Of a DNA stretch of 64,000 bases, positions 1 to 9,612 are shown piece by piece. A program made the position numbers and the translations under genes. Location: contig NW_017264194.1 of NCBI RefSeq assembly GCF_001619985.1, positions 62,001-126,000 on the forward strand, written 5' to 3'. The stretch's first letter is position 1; the number at the start of each line of letters is the position of its first letter. The notes beneath the pieces are model-generated. The model did no database searches and was not told the DNA's origin. It worked only from the letters and a program-made list of their open reading frames with translations. Origin of the DNA: Xylona heveae TC161 (taxonomy: Eukaryota > Ascomycota > Xylonomycetes > Xylonales > Xylonaceae).

Positions 1-760
1 CCTGACCTCGGTAGATGGAATTGCTTTTCAGCTGAGAATTTGGGGGCGAAGCTAAATACTCATCGCCAAGAAAATGACTCGATATTTGCGATGAACCGCC
101 AACCCGCCCTAGTTGACTACTTCCGTGAATCGAAGGTTACACCCATATGACCTGCGAACCGCAAGAGCAGTCGAATCCCGCTGATCTTCTGCTCCTCCCT
201 TGGGGTGAGTCTCGCTACCCCTAGCATTATTCAGAGACAGTGGACGGAGCTATTTCAATACATGTTTACGACACAGTGTAGGTTGAGCACAGAGAAATAT
301 TCTGACAGACTGGATCTGGATATTGACTTTGACAAGCATTGTCCCTGTGTGGCGCCCAAAAGTGAAGAGGTGCAGAGTCGCCCGTTCAATCGGAAAATAC
401 CCCAGTTTGGCTCCCCAGTCTTGCAAGGTCCGTATGGAGTCGCCCTTCGTTCCAGCTTTAGCTTCCTAGAGATTCATCTTGGATTTGTCACGGAAGAAGG
501 AGCTTGCACTTGAGCGGCGCAATCGCTGGTCTAACAAGGATCCGCTTCGTACGAAGACCGAATGTGAGTCTCCGAAAAGATGTGCTATTCTCTGCGAGAA
601 ACTTACCGCCTGACGCGTCGCGTCAGCTATGGCTATTTCCGCTCGAATCTGGACCACTGCATTATTCACCAGTAATTTAATTATCTTTCTGGGGTGTTCC
701 CTGCCTTCTCCCCGTGGGGCCCAGCATTACAACCCCACGGATTTGTTCCCACCATAGCGA
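1..760 (+). other. unassigned coding-like debris at the left edge
   Basis: Frame +1 is open from base 1 to a TGA at 148-150, with protein-like content such as GRWNCFSAENLGAKL. It is open again from 151 to 513, including DRLDLDIDFDKHCPCV. Another frame around 480-563 reads RKKELALERRNRWSNKDP up to a GTGAGT donor-like site at 564, with a possible acceptor ending at about 627. This could be the 3' end of a gene entering from outside the window, several small exons, or a decaying gene. I do not recognise a family and could not build a convincing exon chain. It is reported so the stretch is not taken as empty. Confidence 0.25.
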
Positions 761-2450
761 CGGGTCAATGCGGGTGGCTCAACGGTCTCACACAATCGCC
801 GCATATGCTGAATCGATATTCTCCACTGTCCACCGCTAGCACCTAAGATACGGGACCTCGTTCGGCAAGGAAGGCATATCTTTTGCTCATTTCCCAAAAC
901 ATCGTCTCTACTGAAGAATGCCCTTGCAGAGACCTATCATCCTAGCGCTGGCTCGTGCGAGAGACTAGCTCCAGGGTGACAATTCTATTATGAGGGCAAC
1001 GAAGATCCGGGGCGACTGCCTGCAGCGCCCGTTCGGTCGTCTTCCCGGTATGATGGGTCTGCTTACGACAACCTTGTTGTTTATCACATGAACTTTGAGT
1101 ATCACCGCATGCGTTATTTGCTTTTCCCTTGACTGTTGCACGCTCCTTGTTTCCGAATTGAGCTCTTGTGGATCGCGGGGCTTACATCGAAGGCTTGAAT
1201 TTGGGCATGTTTACTCTCGCCCGCTCCCATCCCCAGCCAGTTCCACCTCCTTGAAGCTCTATTTTTGACAAAGCAAAGGGCAACCGGTTTTGAAGCATTT
1301 CCGCGCTGGCAAAACATGTTCCGCATCCCTGTCTAAACATTTTGATGAACCTTACCCTGAAGAAAAGTGATAATTTGCTAGCTTTTGCTATCCTGCGCTG
1401 GCAGACCTCTTCCGGTCCGTGCAAAAGCCTCCCTCCCTTTATTTTTCTTGCTCTTCGTCCTATCCATTCCCCATGCTTGCAGGATCCACCAACTACTTCA
1501 ACGACGGGGTCAACGGGCACGCGTTGGCCCCTATGAAATTTGCAAAGGCGATTCTCAGTGCTTACGAAATTTTCTTATTGTTAAAGTCACTCGACGACTA
1601 ATTACCAATGAATCAACTGCGCAGCTCGGTGCCATAAAATATGTGTACCGCACAAATTTGTGCTCGTTTATACAACCAAAATCACAACCCACGGATCATG
1701 TTGCCGATTCGGCACCGCTTCCTTGTATCACCTTCTACATGTCTTCTTAGACATTTGTCATTTCCATTCAAAAATGATGAGCACAATAGCAATGACCACC
1801 TCGCTCTGATCATGATGATAGTGTAGGGTACATATGGCGCAAATGTTCCTCGTACCTTGCAGAATCTCGGGTCGACTGACACAAAAAGTCTGCGCCAAAT
1901 TCTCTTGACCGCTAGAAATTCAGCCCTGCTATGCAACTCTTTTTTTTTCTGACCCCTGGGGTTTCTCGGCTCTCGCCTCAAATGGCAAAAGAACAGCTGT
2001 CAATCCAATTCCTGTTCTTTCATCCGTCTCCCTTTGGCTGATTTTGAACCGAGTAACCAACCTTTGCCCTTTCGAACTGAACGAGGCTTCACAAATGTTT
2101 TTCTTTGATGATCCGACTCCCTCTCGACGTCAACGTTGGAGTGGAGCATTCGAGATGGACTGACTTGGCGAGCAGCTCGCACACCAATTCGGGCCCGAAA
2201 GTTCATAATCGAGTCACCAGACATTATAAACTCCAGCGAAGCTGCGCACCACAAGAAATCTTGAAATGCATTCTCCAGAAATTTGGGCCTGTTGATTGGA
2301 AAATTTTCTGCCGGATAGAAAATAATAAGCGCGGATTTTCGGCTTGTTGGCCCTTTATCCTTGTCGCCGGGATTGTCGGCCACACGTTCCATCGCAAAAT
2401 TCCTGTTACTGAGATTCGCAATACCAAATCGGCACTGCCATTCTGATGAA
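761..2450. other. intergenic, no gene recognised
   Basis: No open frame here has convincing protein character or a usable exon chain. A TTATAAA-like element lies at about 2223-2229, some 220 bases before the microprotein start at 2451, and could serve as its core promoter. Confidence 0.5.
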
Positions 2451-2778
2451 ATGTGCGACTACACTCAGGTTGAGTACCAATGCGGGCATGTACGATACAC
2501 TGTCCGAGCTTGGTGCGTCAAATATCAGCAGACGCAGAAGCGCTGCCCTCCCAATGTCGTTGCCATGTGAGTTGATGCGATAAGCTCGCTGTTGCTGTTT
2601 GTGTAAGAGACTGTTCACTAATACCTATCGCCAGAGAATACCGGATCCATGAGCAGTGTGGTTAGTCCCCGTTCTTTCGATTACGGTTACACCAGCTGTC
2701 TAAAATTTATTCTGACCATCTATTTCCTGTGCAGGTGACTGCCGTTCTCGACAGCGCGTTCCTCTATACTCTAAATGA
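2451..2778 (+). CDS. 61-aa cysteine-rich microprotein (three exons)
   Basis: Exons 2451-2566, 2635-2660 and 2735-2778 join in frame to 61 codons, ending in TGA. Introns are 68 and 74 nt with donors GTGAGT and GTTAGT and acceptors CCAG and GCAG. The protein begins MCDYTQVEYQCGHVRYTVRA and has Cys at residues 2, 11, 22, 32, 47 and 50. There is a CGH motif at 11-13 and a C-x2-C pair at 47-50, spacing that would suit a small zinc-binding fold. There is no signal peptide or membrane segment. I recall similar tiny fungal proteins with a Y-x-CGH-x-RYTVRAWC core and believe they are conserved in Pezizomycotina, but know no function. Every exon is too short to stand out as an open frame, so gene callers could miss it. 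It is convergent with erg27. Confidence rests on clean phase at both introns and on recalled family likeness. Confidence 0.8.
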
Positions 2779-3675
2779 TAAATGCAAACTTTACGAGACT
2801 TCATCTATGAAAAATAACGGCAAACATTTTCGATCTCGGAGAATTTTTCGCTTTTTTTAAGAACCAACTCGAGTTTGGTTGGATGATCAACGATATTTCA
2901 TCTCATTCTTTCTCAGCGTCCACTTCACTTTTGTCACGAATCATAACTTTGATACTCTTTCCCTTCCTTTCCTTTATTTGCCAACAGAAAAGCGCATGAT
3001 ATTTGCATCTTGTCTTACGCCGCCTGGGTTTCAACTGGGTCGATTTCAGAAGTTTCAATAAATCTTTCGCCACCGACTGCATTCTCGTCTTTAATCTGTT
3101 CATGTCTTGTCAGCGTGATTGACGGCCCATGGCATGCATATCTTTATTCAATTTCGTCTGGATAACAATATTTGGCTGGACGTCACCAGTTTTCTCAGCC
3201 TCTCGTCGACCGCCGGATCATAGCGGAAGCTACACGGCATTGTCCGCTCTGCCACAGCGACCTCTAGTCATCCAAGCAGCCAAGGCTGATTGGCCAAGCT
3301 CTCGGCCTTGAAACGATCTATCAGTTAGATATACTGCAAATCTGGAAAGAGAATATAACGCCAAAATGCAGCCAGTCTCATTATTATTCTCAATCAATCA
3401 CCGTAGAGGCATTGCATCCGTACTTGTGAGACTTTGAAGACCAACAATAGTGCTGTCCCATAAAAAATGGTTTATTCTTTAGAATGGTCGCCCCAAAAAG
3501 AAGAAAGGAAAGAAAGGGAAACAATAATCTATACGCTTTCCCGCCCCGAATTTCTACTCGTAAATCTGAATTATTACATGTATATGTACCGCTTACAATG
3601 CCGCGCGAGGATTATATGTACACTCGCACTGATCATTGGGGGGGGGGGATACTATTCTTGTCCATTTTCAGCATA
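2779..3675. other. convergent intergenic region
   Basis: This lies between the stops of the microprotein gene and erg27 and presumably holds both 3' ends. It contains an 11-G homopolymer at 3638-3648. Nothing coding was recognised. Confidence 0.5.
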
Positions 3676-5252
3676 TCACGCATCTGTCGGCTTGACTGAC
3701 GCCAGTCGCTTCTCCCAGTCAAGTCGGAGATCTTCCATTTCCTTCCAGCAGCTACGGCCGAGATCCTCAAACTCTTGCCTCATCTCCGGCGTCAGATCCT
3801 TGGCACCGCGGCGCCGTCCTTTGATGCGCTCAGGACCCAAACCGCTGACTTCGCCTGGGACTCCGCCGTAGCCCCAGCCATCTACGTCCGTGCGGCTGAC
3901 GCGCTCGCGGCCAAACGCATCCGTGGCTGTGCCCCATTTCCCGGGTCCGTCATTGTGCTCCATATTGTCAAGACGCTCCTGAGGGGCCAGCGCAAGCCAT
4001 ACCATTGCGCATGCAGCAGTGTACGACTTGACCGTGTGCCACGGTGAGCCAAGCCAGCGCGACATGTAGAAGACGCCGGTCATGCATAGCCAGAGGATAT
4101 ACGGGAGGGGGAAGATGGCAGTTGCGACGATGCCGGGATGGCTGACATACATTCTTGGCCGAGAGTGGGTAGCTTCGTTCGAGACGTCGTCATTGTCGGG
4201 TTGTATCGATTTGGAGGAGCGTTCGGGCTTGGAATCGAGATACTGATCGACCCACGTTGCGGTACAAGGAAGAGTAGATGTCAGGGAAAGCACATCTGTT
4301 AATCGCTTCGACGTCTCGTAGGGCATGAGCGAGCGCATGCCTTGAATGTCGTCCGCCTGGAGAGTGTGTCCGTAGGCTTCAAGACTTGACACCCAGATGA
4401 TTCGGCCTGGATGGGGCAGCAACGGAGCCTTGAGCAGCGGCAAGAGGTTATGGCAGAGCAAGTAATGCCCAAACACGTTGGAGCAGAATACTTCTCCTAG
4501 CTGCGGTTCAGCAGCGCCCGTCTCAATCGGCTTTTTGCCTTGTTCTGTCCTGCCACTCGCCGTGGAGGGCAACTGCGGTTTCGTCACCCATCCGTATCCT
4601 GACACCTTGTACGTCGGCCACGTTGTTGCCTGGACCCAGTCTGTGAGGATCGTCCAGGTAGCTTCAAACCAATTGATGCCCGTCCAGCCGCCGAAACCGG
4701 CATTCAAGATGACCCCATCGAGTCGGGGTGTGGTTTCCAAAAGTTTCTTCGAAAGAGCCTGAACGGAAAGAAGAGAGTTCAGATCGAGAATTTCCGACCG
4801 AAATGTCACGCGTGATTCGAGAAGGAATGCGACGCCCTTGAGTGAACCTTCTGCCGAGCGGGTCGTGCGGCGCAAGTGTTTGCTGAGTCGATCAAGAGTG
4901 TCGTTTCCTTTGCGAGCGTCGCGCGTGGTCACGATAATGCAGAGTCGCTCGGATTGCGGCTTCGTAAAGAGGAATTCGTCAATGAGGCGACAGCAGATGG
5001 AGAAGCCGAGACCACTGGTACCGTATTAGTATTAGCAAGGAAAGAGACGGCTGATGCGAGGGGTTGGGAAGGGGCTTTTCGGTGGAAGCGGCAGGGGCAT
5101 GCAAGCTTCATGTGCCCGTGGAAGGCGGTGTTTGACTTGGGGAAAGAAGTCGCGGCATGATGACGTGGTCAATGAATTTACCTGTTGGCTCCTGTGACAA
5201 GGAAGTAAGAGGTCGACAGTGTCGCCTTTTCCTCCTCGTAGTGTTGATCCAT
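3676..5252 (-). CDS. erg27: 3-ketosteroid reductase, Erg27-type short-chain dehydrogenase
   Basis: Exons 5252-5182 and 5014-3676 on the minus strand give 469 aa. The 166-nt intron starts GTAAAT and ends CCAG, and restores the cofactor motif TGANSGLG at residues 20-27. Further Rossmann/SDR signs are LNAGFGG, SNVFGHYLLCHNLLPLL and the catalytic YETSK at about 256-260, with a serine upstream in WVSSLEAYG. After it come SHPGIVATAIFP and a hydrophobic stretch (YILWLCMTGVFYM) typical of this ER-bound enzyme. Erg27 reduces the C3 ketone during C4 demethylation in ergosterol synthesis, using NADPH with Erg25, Erg26 and Erg28. The length exceeds the yeast protein (347 aa), as in other filamentous fungi, mainly by insertions and a charged C-terminus. 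The start at 5252 was chosen because it lies just upstream of the nucleotide-binding strand; an in-frame ATG at 5432 would add 60 unlikely residues. Confidence 0.9.
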
Positions 5253-7225
5253 CGCAACTGCTTCCTGCGAAGTGTTGGCGGCAAGCACGGTAGTATCCAC
5301 AGAGACTTTACTAACGTAGGCAGTTGCGACAGAACAGTAGGGAAAGTTGAATTGATTGCGTCCCCTCTGGTCCCTGATCGACTCAGTGAAGGTCTTTCCC
5401 CGTTGGGGCATAGCTTCGGGTGCGTGTTCCACTACGGTGCGACCGGAGTTCGCTTGCTTTAGGCGGGAAACGCTTGAAGTTCAGTATTTATCCCTCGCCA
5501 TGGCAGCTGTCATACTAAGGTAAGCGGCGTAAGCCTGACTTTTAAGATTTACATATACAAAGCTAATTCTGGCAATTGCATTGTTTTAACTGGTATATAT
5601 CACCTTTCAAACTATTTGAATTAGTTTGAAATCTAGAGTCTGGATAGTACCTTTTATATACCTATTTTGTACTAAATACTTTCATTATTACATTATTTAA
5701 TTAAAGAATTTTTATTTATTTTTATAGATAATGCTTGTTATAGCAACTGGTTCCAGACCAAAAGACACATTGTCTATCTAACTGGATGCCTGTTCCACTT
5801 TGCATTATAATATTATAAACCAATAATAATATTCAACAATTAACATGTGTCAAAAAAATAAATAAATCACGGCCATGATTAGGCTGTGCCCAACTCCTTA
5901 AAAGTCTGCCCTGAACTATACCCTACCCAGTGTTTCCACAAGATAAAAAGTAAACATTTCTTCCTTACTAAGGATAGAGTCTGGACTCCGGGTAGTAGCT
6001 CCGGCCCAGCCCTTCTCTGTTATAGGGTAGCAACCCTCTAGGCCCTCCCCTACTCTATTCTTTCTGCTGCATAGCCGCGAGTATTCTTACAGATACCAGT
6101 AAGTAGTACAATTAGAATGGAATCCAAAAATTTCAAGGACTAGGATAGATAATTGTACTGTGTACATTTGGTTAGAATGCCTTGACATATATTGCACTAC
6201 CAGCATCACACAAGCGCCAGCTAACGCGATAAGCGATACAGAATGTTAGAATGCCTAGCCCTGGTTTAGTGTCAAATACCCGCCACTAGCCTCGGGAGCG
6301 AAGCCCTAACCTTTCGGGTATACAGTGGAACGAACGAAAAGACGTATCCGATACAACATACTCCTATAGCCCGGAAACTTTTGAACAAATAACGAGCGAT
6401 AAGCAAATTGGCACTGGACCATGATGCTAAATAGCAACAAAATTGGATTGCTTTATTAAAAACTAACCCAGAAAACAGGAACACTCATTTGATGAATCTC
6501 GTGGTTCAGGGGCAAGGTCACAAGATCATGAGATAGAAACAACACATTCGTGAGGGAGTGAAAACAAAAAAAAGAAAAGAAAAGAAAAGAAAAGGAAACG
6601 AAGTGTTATCTAGGCACTATATGAAGCACTACCTAGGAGAATTTGGAACGCTTCGTGATAAACTGATCGGAATCATTTGATTCTGACTTAACTCCAGAAC
6701 CCGATTCAGCTTTCAGGCCATGTTTGCTAACCAATGTATCCGGAATTTGCAGTCTGAAAGTCATTATTTTGGTTGGTCTTTCTCTCGAAGCATTGCCAAA
6801 TTTCCTCAAGCTAAAAATTGAACGTTAAGTGATTTTCTCACATTTCCTCAGCAGCTATTGCAAGCAAGACATACTTTTGAATAGCCTCCATTGTCGTCTT
6901 GCATGGGAAACCACTGACTGACTGGAGAGAATATGCCTTACGACGTTCATTCCGTTTACCTGATAATACTAGCGCAGTGCCTCTGAAAACAGAGAGATCG
7001 TCGAACCTTCCTTAGACTGGCTCCTTCCTCGTTAGGACACCCTAAACTGCTCTTTCCACGTGCTGTGGGATTTTGCATCGTACCTGCAATATCAAATGGA
7101 ATCGCAGCTAGAAATCGGGAACTATCACGGCCAAGCGACCACTCTCTCTGATAAACACACTGCGACGCGTCTGCAACGTTCTTTCTTCATCACTTCCATG
7201 TCTATTACTTGCCGAATAGAAAACG
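5253..7225. other. gene-free region with AT-rich island
   Basis: About 5520-5880 is strongly AT-rich against its neighbours and looks like a decayed, mutated repeat. It contains a perfect 10-bp inverted repeat (TTTCAAACTA, 5605-5614 and 5622-5631). About 5930-6110 is a GC-richer block of unknown nature. The short direct repeat GTTAGAATGCC occurs near 6173 and 6243. An A-rich (AAAAG)n tract lies at about 6561-6594. No open frame with a recognised domain was found, and no clear terminal repeats were seen that would name an element. Confidence 0.5.
5605..5631. repeat. perfect 10-bp inverted repeat
   Basis: The arms TTTCAAACTA and TAGTTTGAAA are exact reverse complements around a 7-base spacer, within the AT-rich island. 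It could be a cruciform, part of a decayed mobile element, or chance in AT-rich sequence. Confidence 0.7.
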
Positions 7226-8695
7226 ATGTCCGCTATCAAAACATCCGCGTCTGACGTGACAGTCACCTCTGAATCCTCTTTCATCCGCAGAATTCATTGC
7301 ACAGCTCATCGAGTGATGATCTCCAGCGAACATTTCTGTGATACACCCATGCATACCTGCCTTACGAAAAGCGTCCTACTAGCACTTGACCGACAGAACG
7401 ACAAGCAACTCCTGACAATGCCTTCGAGAGAGGTTCCGAGAAACTCGTTTTCGATTCTTCTGGCTGGTCTTTCTCGCCGTGATCTGACCGATTTAAAGAG
7501 ATTTTCAAGGATGGGCGGTCCTGATCTGACTGACCTGAGAGGACTTTCTCTTCCCGTAGAAAATCGCGAGCTAACCATGCCAGGAAGCTCAAAAAGGGGC
7601 GCCTCGGAGAGCTCTCCGATCCAAAGGAGGCCGAAAAGGATAGGGGCAGCAGAGTCGACCAGGACGGAGGAGACGACAGCGACAGAAACGACCACAGCAA
7701 CCTCATCGACAATATTGGTAGAGATGACGGGCTCGCGGTTGACAATAGAGCCCACGAGGGTCACGGTGAGAGCGAGGCCCTCAAGGAGAACTAAGTCAGC
7801 CAAGTCAGTCAGGTCAGCCACAACGACAAGGGCAAGTATGACTGCGGTATCAGAGGCGAGTACTGCCTATGATACGGACTACCGACAAGCACTCATCGAG
7901 GGAGGAATATACCCCCCCTTTTACTTTAGAGGCGATGATCCACGGAAACAAATGCCGGCCAATTGGGATGATATTAAAGTACGCCTGAAGGTTCGACGCC
8001 CCTCACTCTCAGAGACAAGATTTACAGAGGAGGACTTCGACGACTTCCGGTGTGCTGTTACCGACGCGTCCAAAGAGCGTATGGTAACAACAAAAGTCAT
8101 TCCCAAGATTACTGGTCGCGAGGATGATCGCCTGAATGGAGCTGGGTCTAGATTTTCCAACCTCGACCGACTAACCGATTTAGCTCTTGCTTCTGCGAGC
8201 CCTGACTCGTACTATGGAGCGAGGCCAGAGCAGTTGGACAAACAAGTTCGTGCTCGACTGAGCAAGCTTGTTGTACCAACAACTCAAGCGGATCTTCCGA
8301 TAGTCCCAAACTTCTTTTTGGAAGTGAAGGGCCCAGACGGTTCCGATCGAGTAGCTCTGAACCAAGCTGTATACAATGAGGCTCTAGGGGCAAGAGCTAT
8401 ACATAGTCTTCAGCAGCATGACCGGGAGGACATAGTGTGGGATCGAAAGGCCTACACTATCAGCTGCACGTACGCACGCGAACAGCTGAAGATGTTCACC
8501 GTTCACATACTACCGCCCGAATCGGAAGGGAAACGACCACAATACGTGACGCATTTGCTATGTCAGCTGAATCTGATGCATAGCATTGAGGCATTTCGGG
8601 AGGGTGCATCGATGTATCGCAACGCCAGGGACTGGGCGAAGGAGATACGAGACAAGGCCATCGATGCAGCAAACCAGCGGGTGGACCCACCCTGA
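7226..8695 (+). CDS. DUF7924-like fungal protein (PD-(D/E)XK-like motif)
   Basis: An uninterrupted frame of 489 codons. Residues 1-210 are low complexity, rich in Thr, Ser and Arg, with short repeats (LTDLKRFSRMGGPDLTDLRG at about 86-105). From about 215 a globular domain follows: GIYPPFYF, RPSLSETRFTEEDFDDF, SYYGARPEQLDKQVRARLS, PNFFLEVKGPDGS, NQAVYNEALGARAIHSLQ, YTISCTYAREQLKMFTVH and a final FREGASMYRNARDWAKEIRD. From memory this order matches a family, often many-copied in Pezizomycotina, that InterPro calls DUF7924. The E-x-K in LEVKG (E366, K368) followed by Q-x2-Y resembles a PD-(D/E)XK nuclease core; nuclease activity is inference. The first 64 residues look unlike coding sequence, so the ATG at 7418 (residue 65, context GACAATGC) may be the true start. 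It stands alone in a gene-poor, repeat-bearing region, which suits an accessory gene. Confidence 0.75.
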   Translation: MSAIKTSASDVTVTSESSFIRRIHCTAHRVMISSEHFCDTPMHTCLTKSVLLALDRQNDKQLLTMPSREVPRNSFSILLAGLSRRDLTDLKRFSRMGGPDLTDLRGLSLPVENRELTMPGSSKRGASESSPIQRRPKRIGAAESTRTEETTATETTTATSSTILVEMTGSRLTIEPTRVTVRARPSRRTKSAKSVRSATTTRASMTAVSEASTAYDTDYRQALIEGGIYPPFYFRGDDPRKQMPANWDDIKVRLKVRRPSLSETRFTEEDFDDFRCAVTDASKERMVTTKVIPKITGREDDRLNGAGSRFSNLDRLTDLALASASPDSYYGARPEQLDKQVRARLSKLVVPTTQADLPIVPNFFLEVKGPDGSDRVALNQAVYNEALGARAIHSLQQHDREDIVWDRKAYTISCTYAREQLKMFTVHILPPESEGKRPQYVTHLLCQLNLMHSIEAFREGASMYRNARDWAKEIRDKAIDAANQRVDPP

Positions 8696-9343
8696 CAGAT
8701 ACCCCGAAGGCTCCCAATAGACAACTAGGACCTGTCGACTCTGCTGCTTAGATCCTCGTTACTGTAGGTACTCTTCCTCTTCCCCCCTAACCATAGGTCG
8801 ACCGCCACCCTCGACCCTCAACCGCAGAGTCGGTACTCGCCCCTTCCAGAGATGAAGGGTCCACTTCCTCCGTCGAACGTCCCCCTCGACCGTCACGGGA
8901 GTTATCCTCCCCTTTCTCCAGAAAACACAAAAGCCTCAAAAGAAGTATGAAAAGGAAAACAATCACCAAAAAATGTTTCTTCGCGTATGTATCTTTATAT
9001 GGGGACGCGTGGTCGTAGTACCCGCCCAGTTTCCTTTGTCCACTGGGGGCGTTTTTGCTTTTGACATTAGGGAAAGCGAGCGGGCCTTTTTTGCCTGTTC
9101 GTTGGGCGAAGGGCTCAGGCTGAACTGGCCATCCAGTTCTGAGCTTTTCGCTCGCGCTAACGAGATTATAGGTATCATGGCCAGCCTTCAGTACGCTGGA
9201 CCAACACCTTTGGACTGGAAACCTCTGGACTCGACACCTTCGGACTCTCTAGCCAGGTTCTTGGACGCAAGACCTGGCACAAGTTGGCCTCTCGACGGAG
9301 AGGCTGCAATTTTTGAAACCTTTTTTGCCTCGTGCAGACTTTG

Positions 9344-9393
9344 TTCCTTCCCTTCTCTTTTCTTTTCTTTTTCTTTCTTTTTCTTTCTTTTTC
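9344..9393. repeat. pyrimidine tract (CTTTTT)n-like
   Basis: Fifty consecutive C/T bases made of imperfect TTTTTCTTTC units; simple-sequence DNA. Confidence 0.85.
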
Positions 9394-9594
9394 ATTTTCT
9401 CAAATTGAGCTTCGCTTTCTGCGGCTCATGGTTGAAGAAAAAGAAACAATGAAAGGAAGATCAGGCCGGTGAGATTTAATTGAGGCCTAAAACCTATCCC
9501 AATCTTGGGGTGTATTCGGGATTTGCCTCAGAACTTGGTAGGCTCAATTTGTTCAAACTGTCTACTGACGTTATATATAGGTGATTGCCTTTTT

Positions 9595-9612
9595 CCCCCC
9601 CCCCCCCCCCCC
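9595..9612. repeat. poly-C homopolymer, 18 bases
   Basis: Eighteen consecutive C preceded by TTTT. The exact length is uncertain in any assembly. Confidence 0.9.

Noticed and set aside
8973-9452. 159-codon frame ending in a poly-Phe/Ser stretch
   Set aside because: The C-terminal half is a pyrimidine tract; no domain or splice context.
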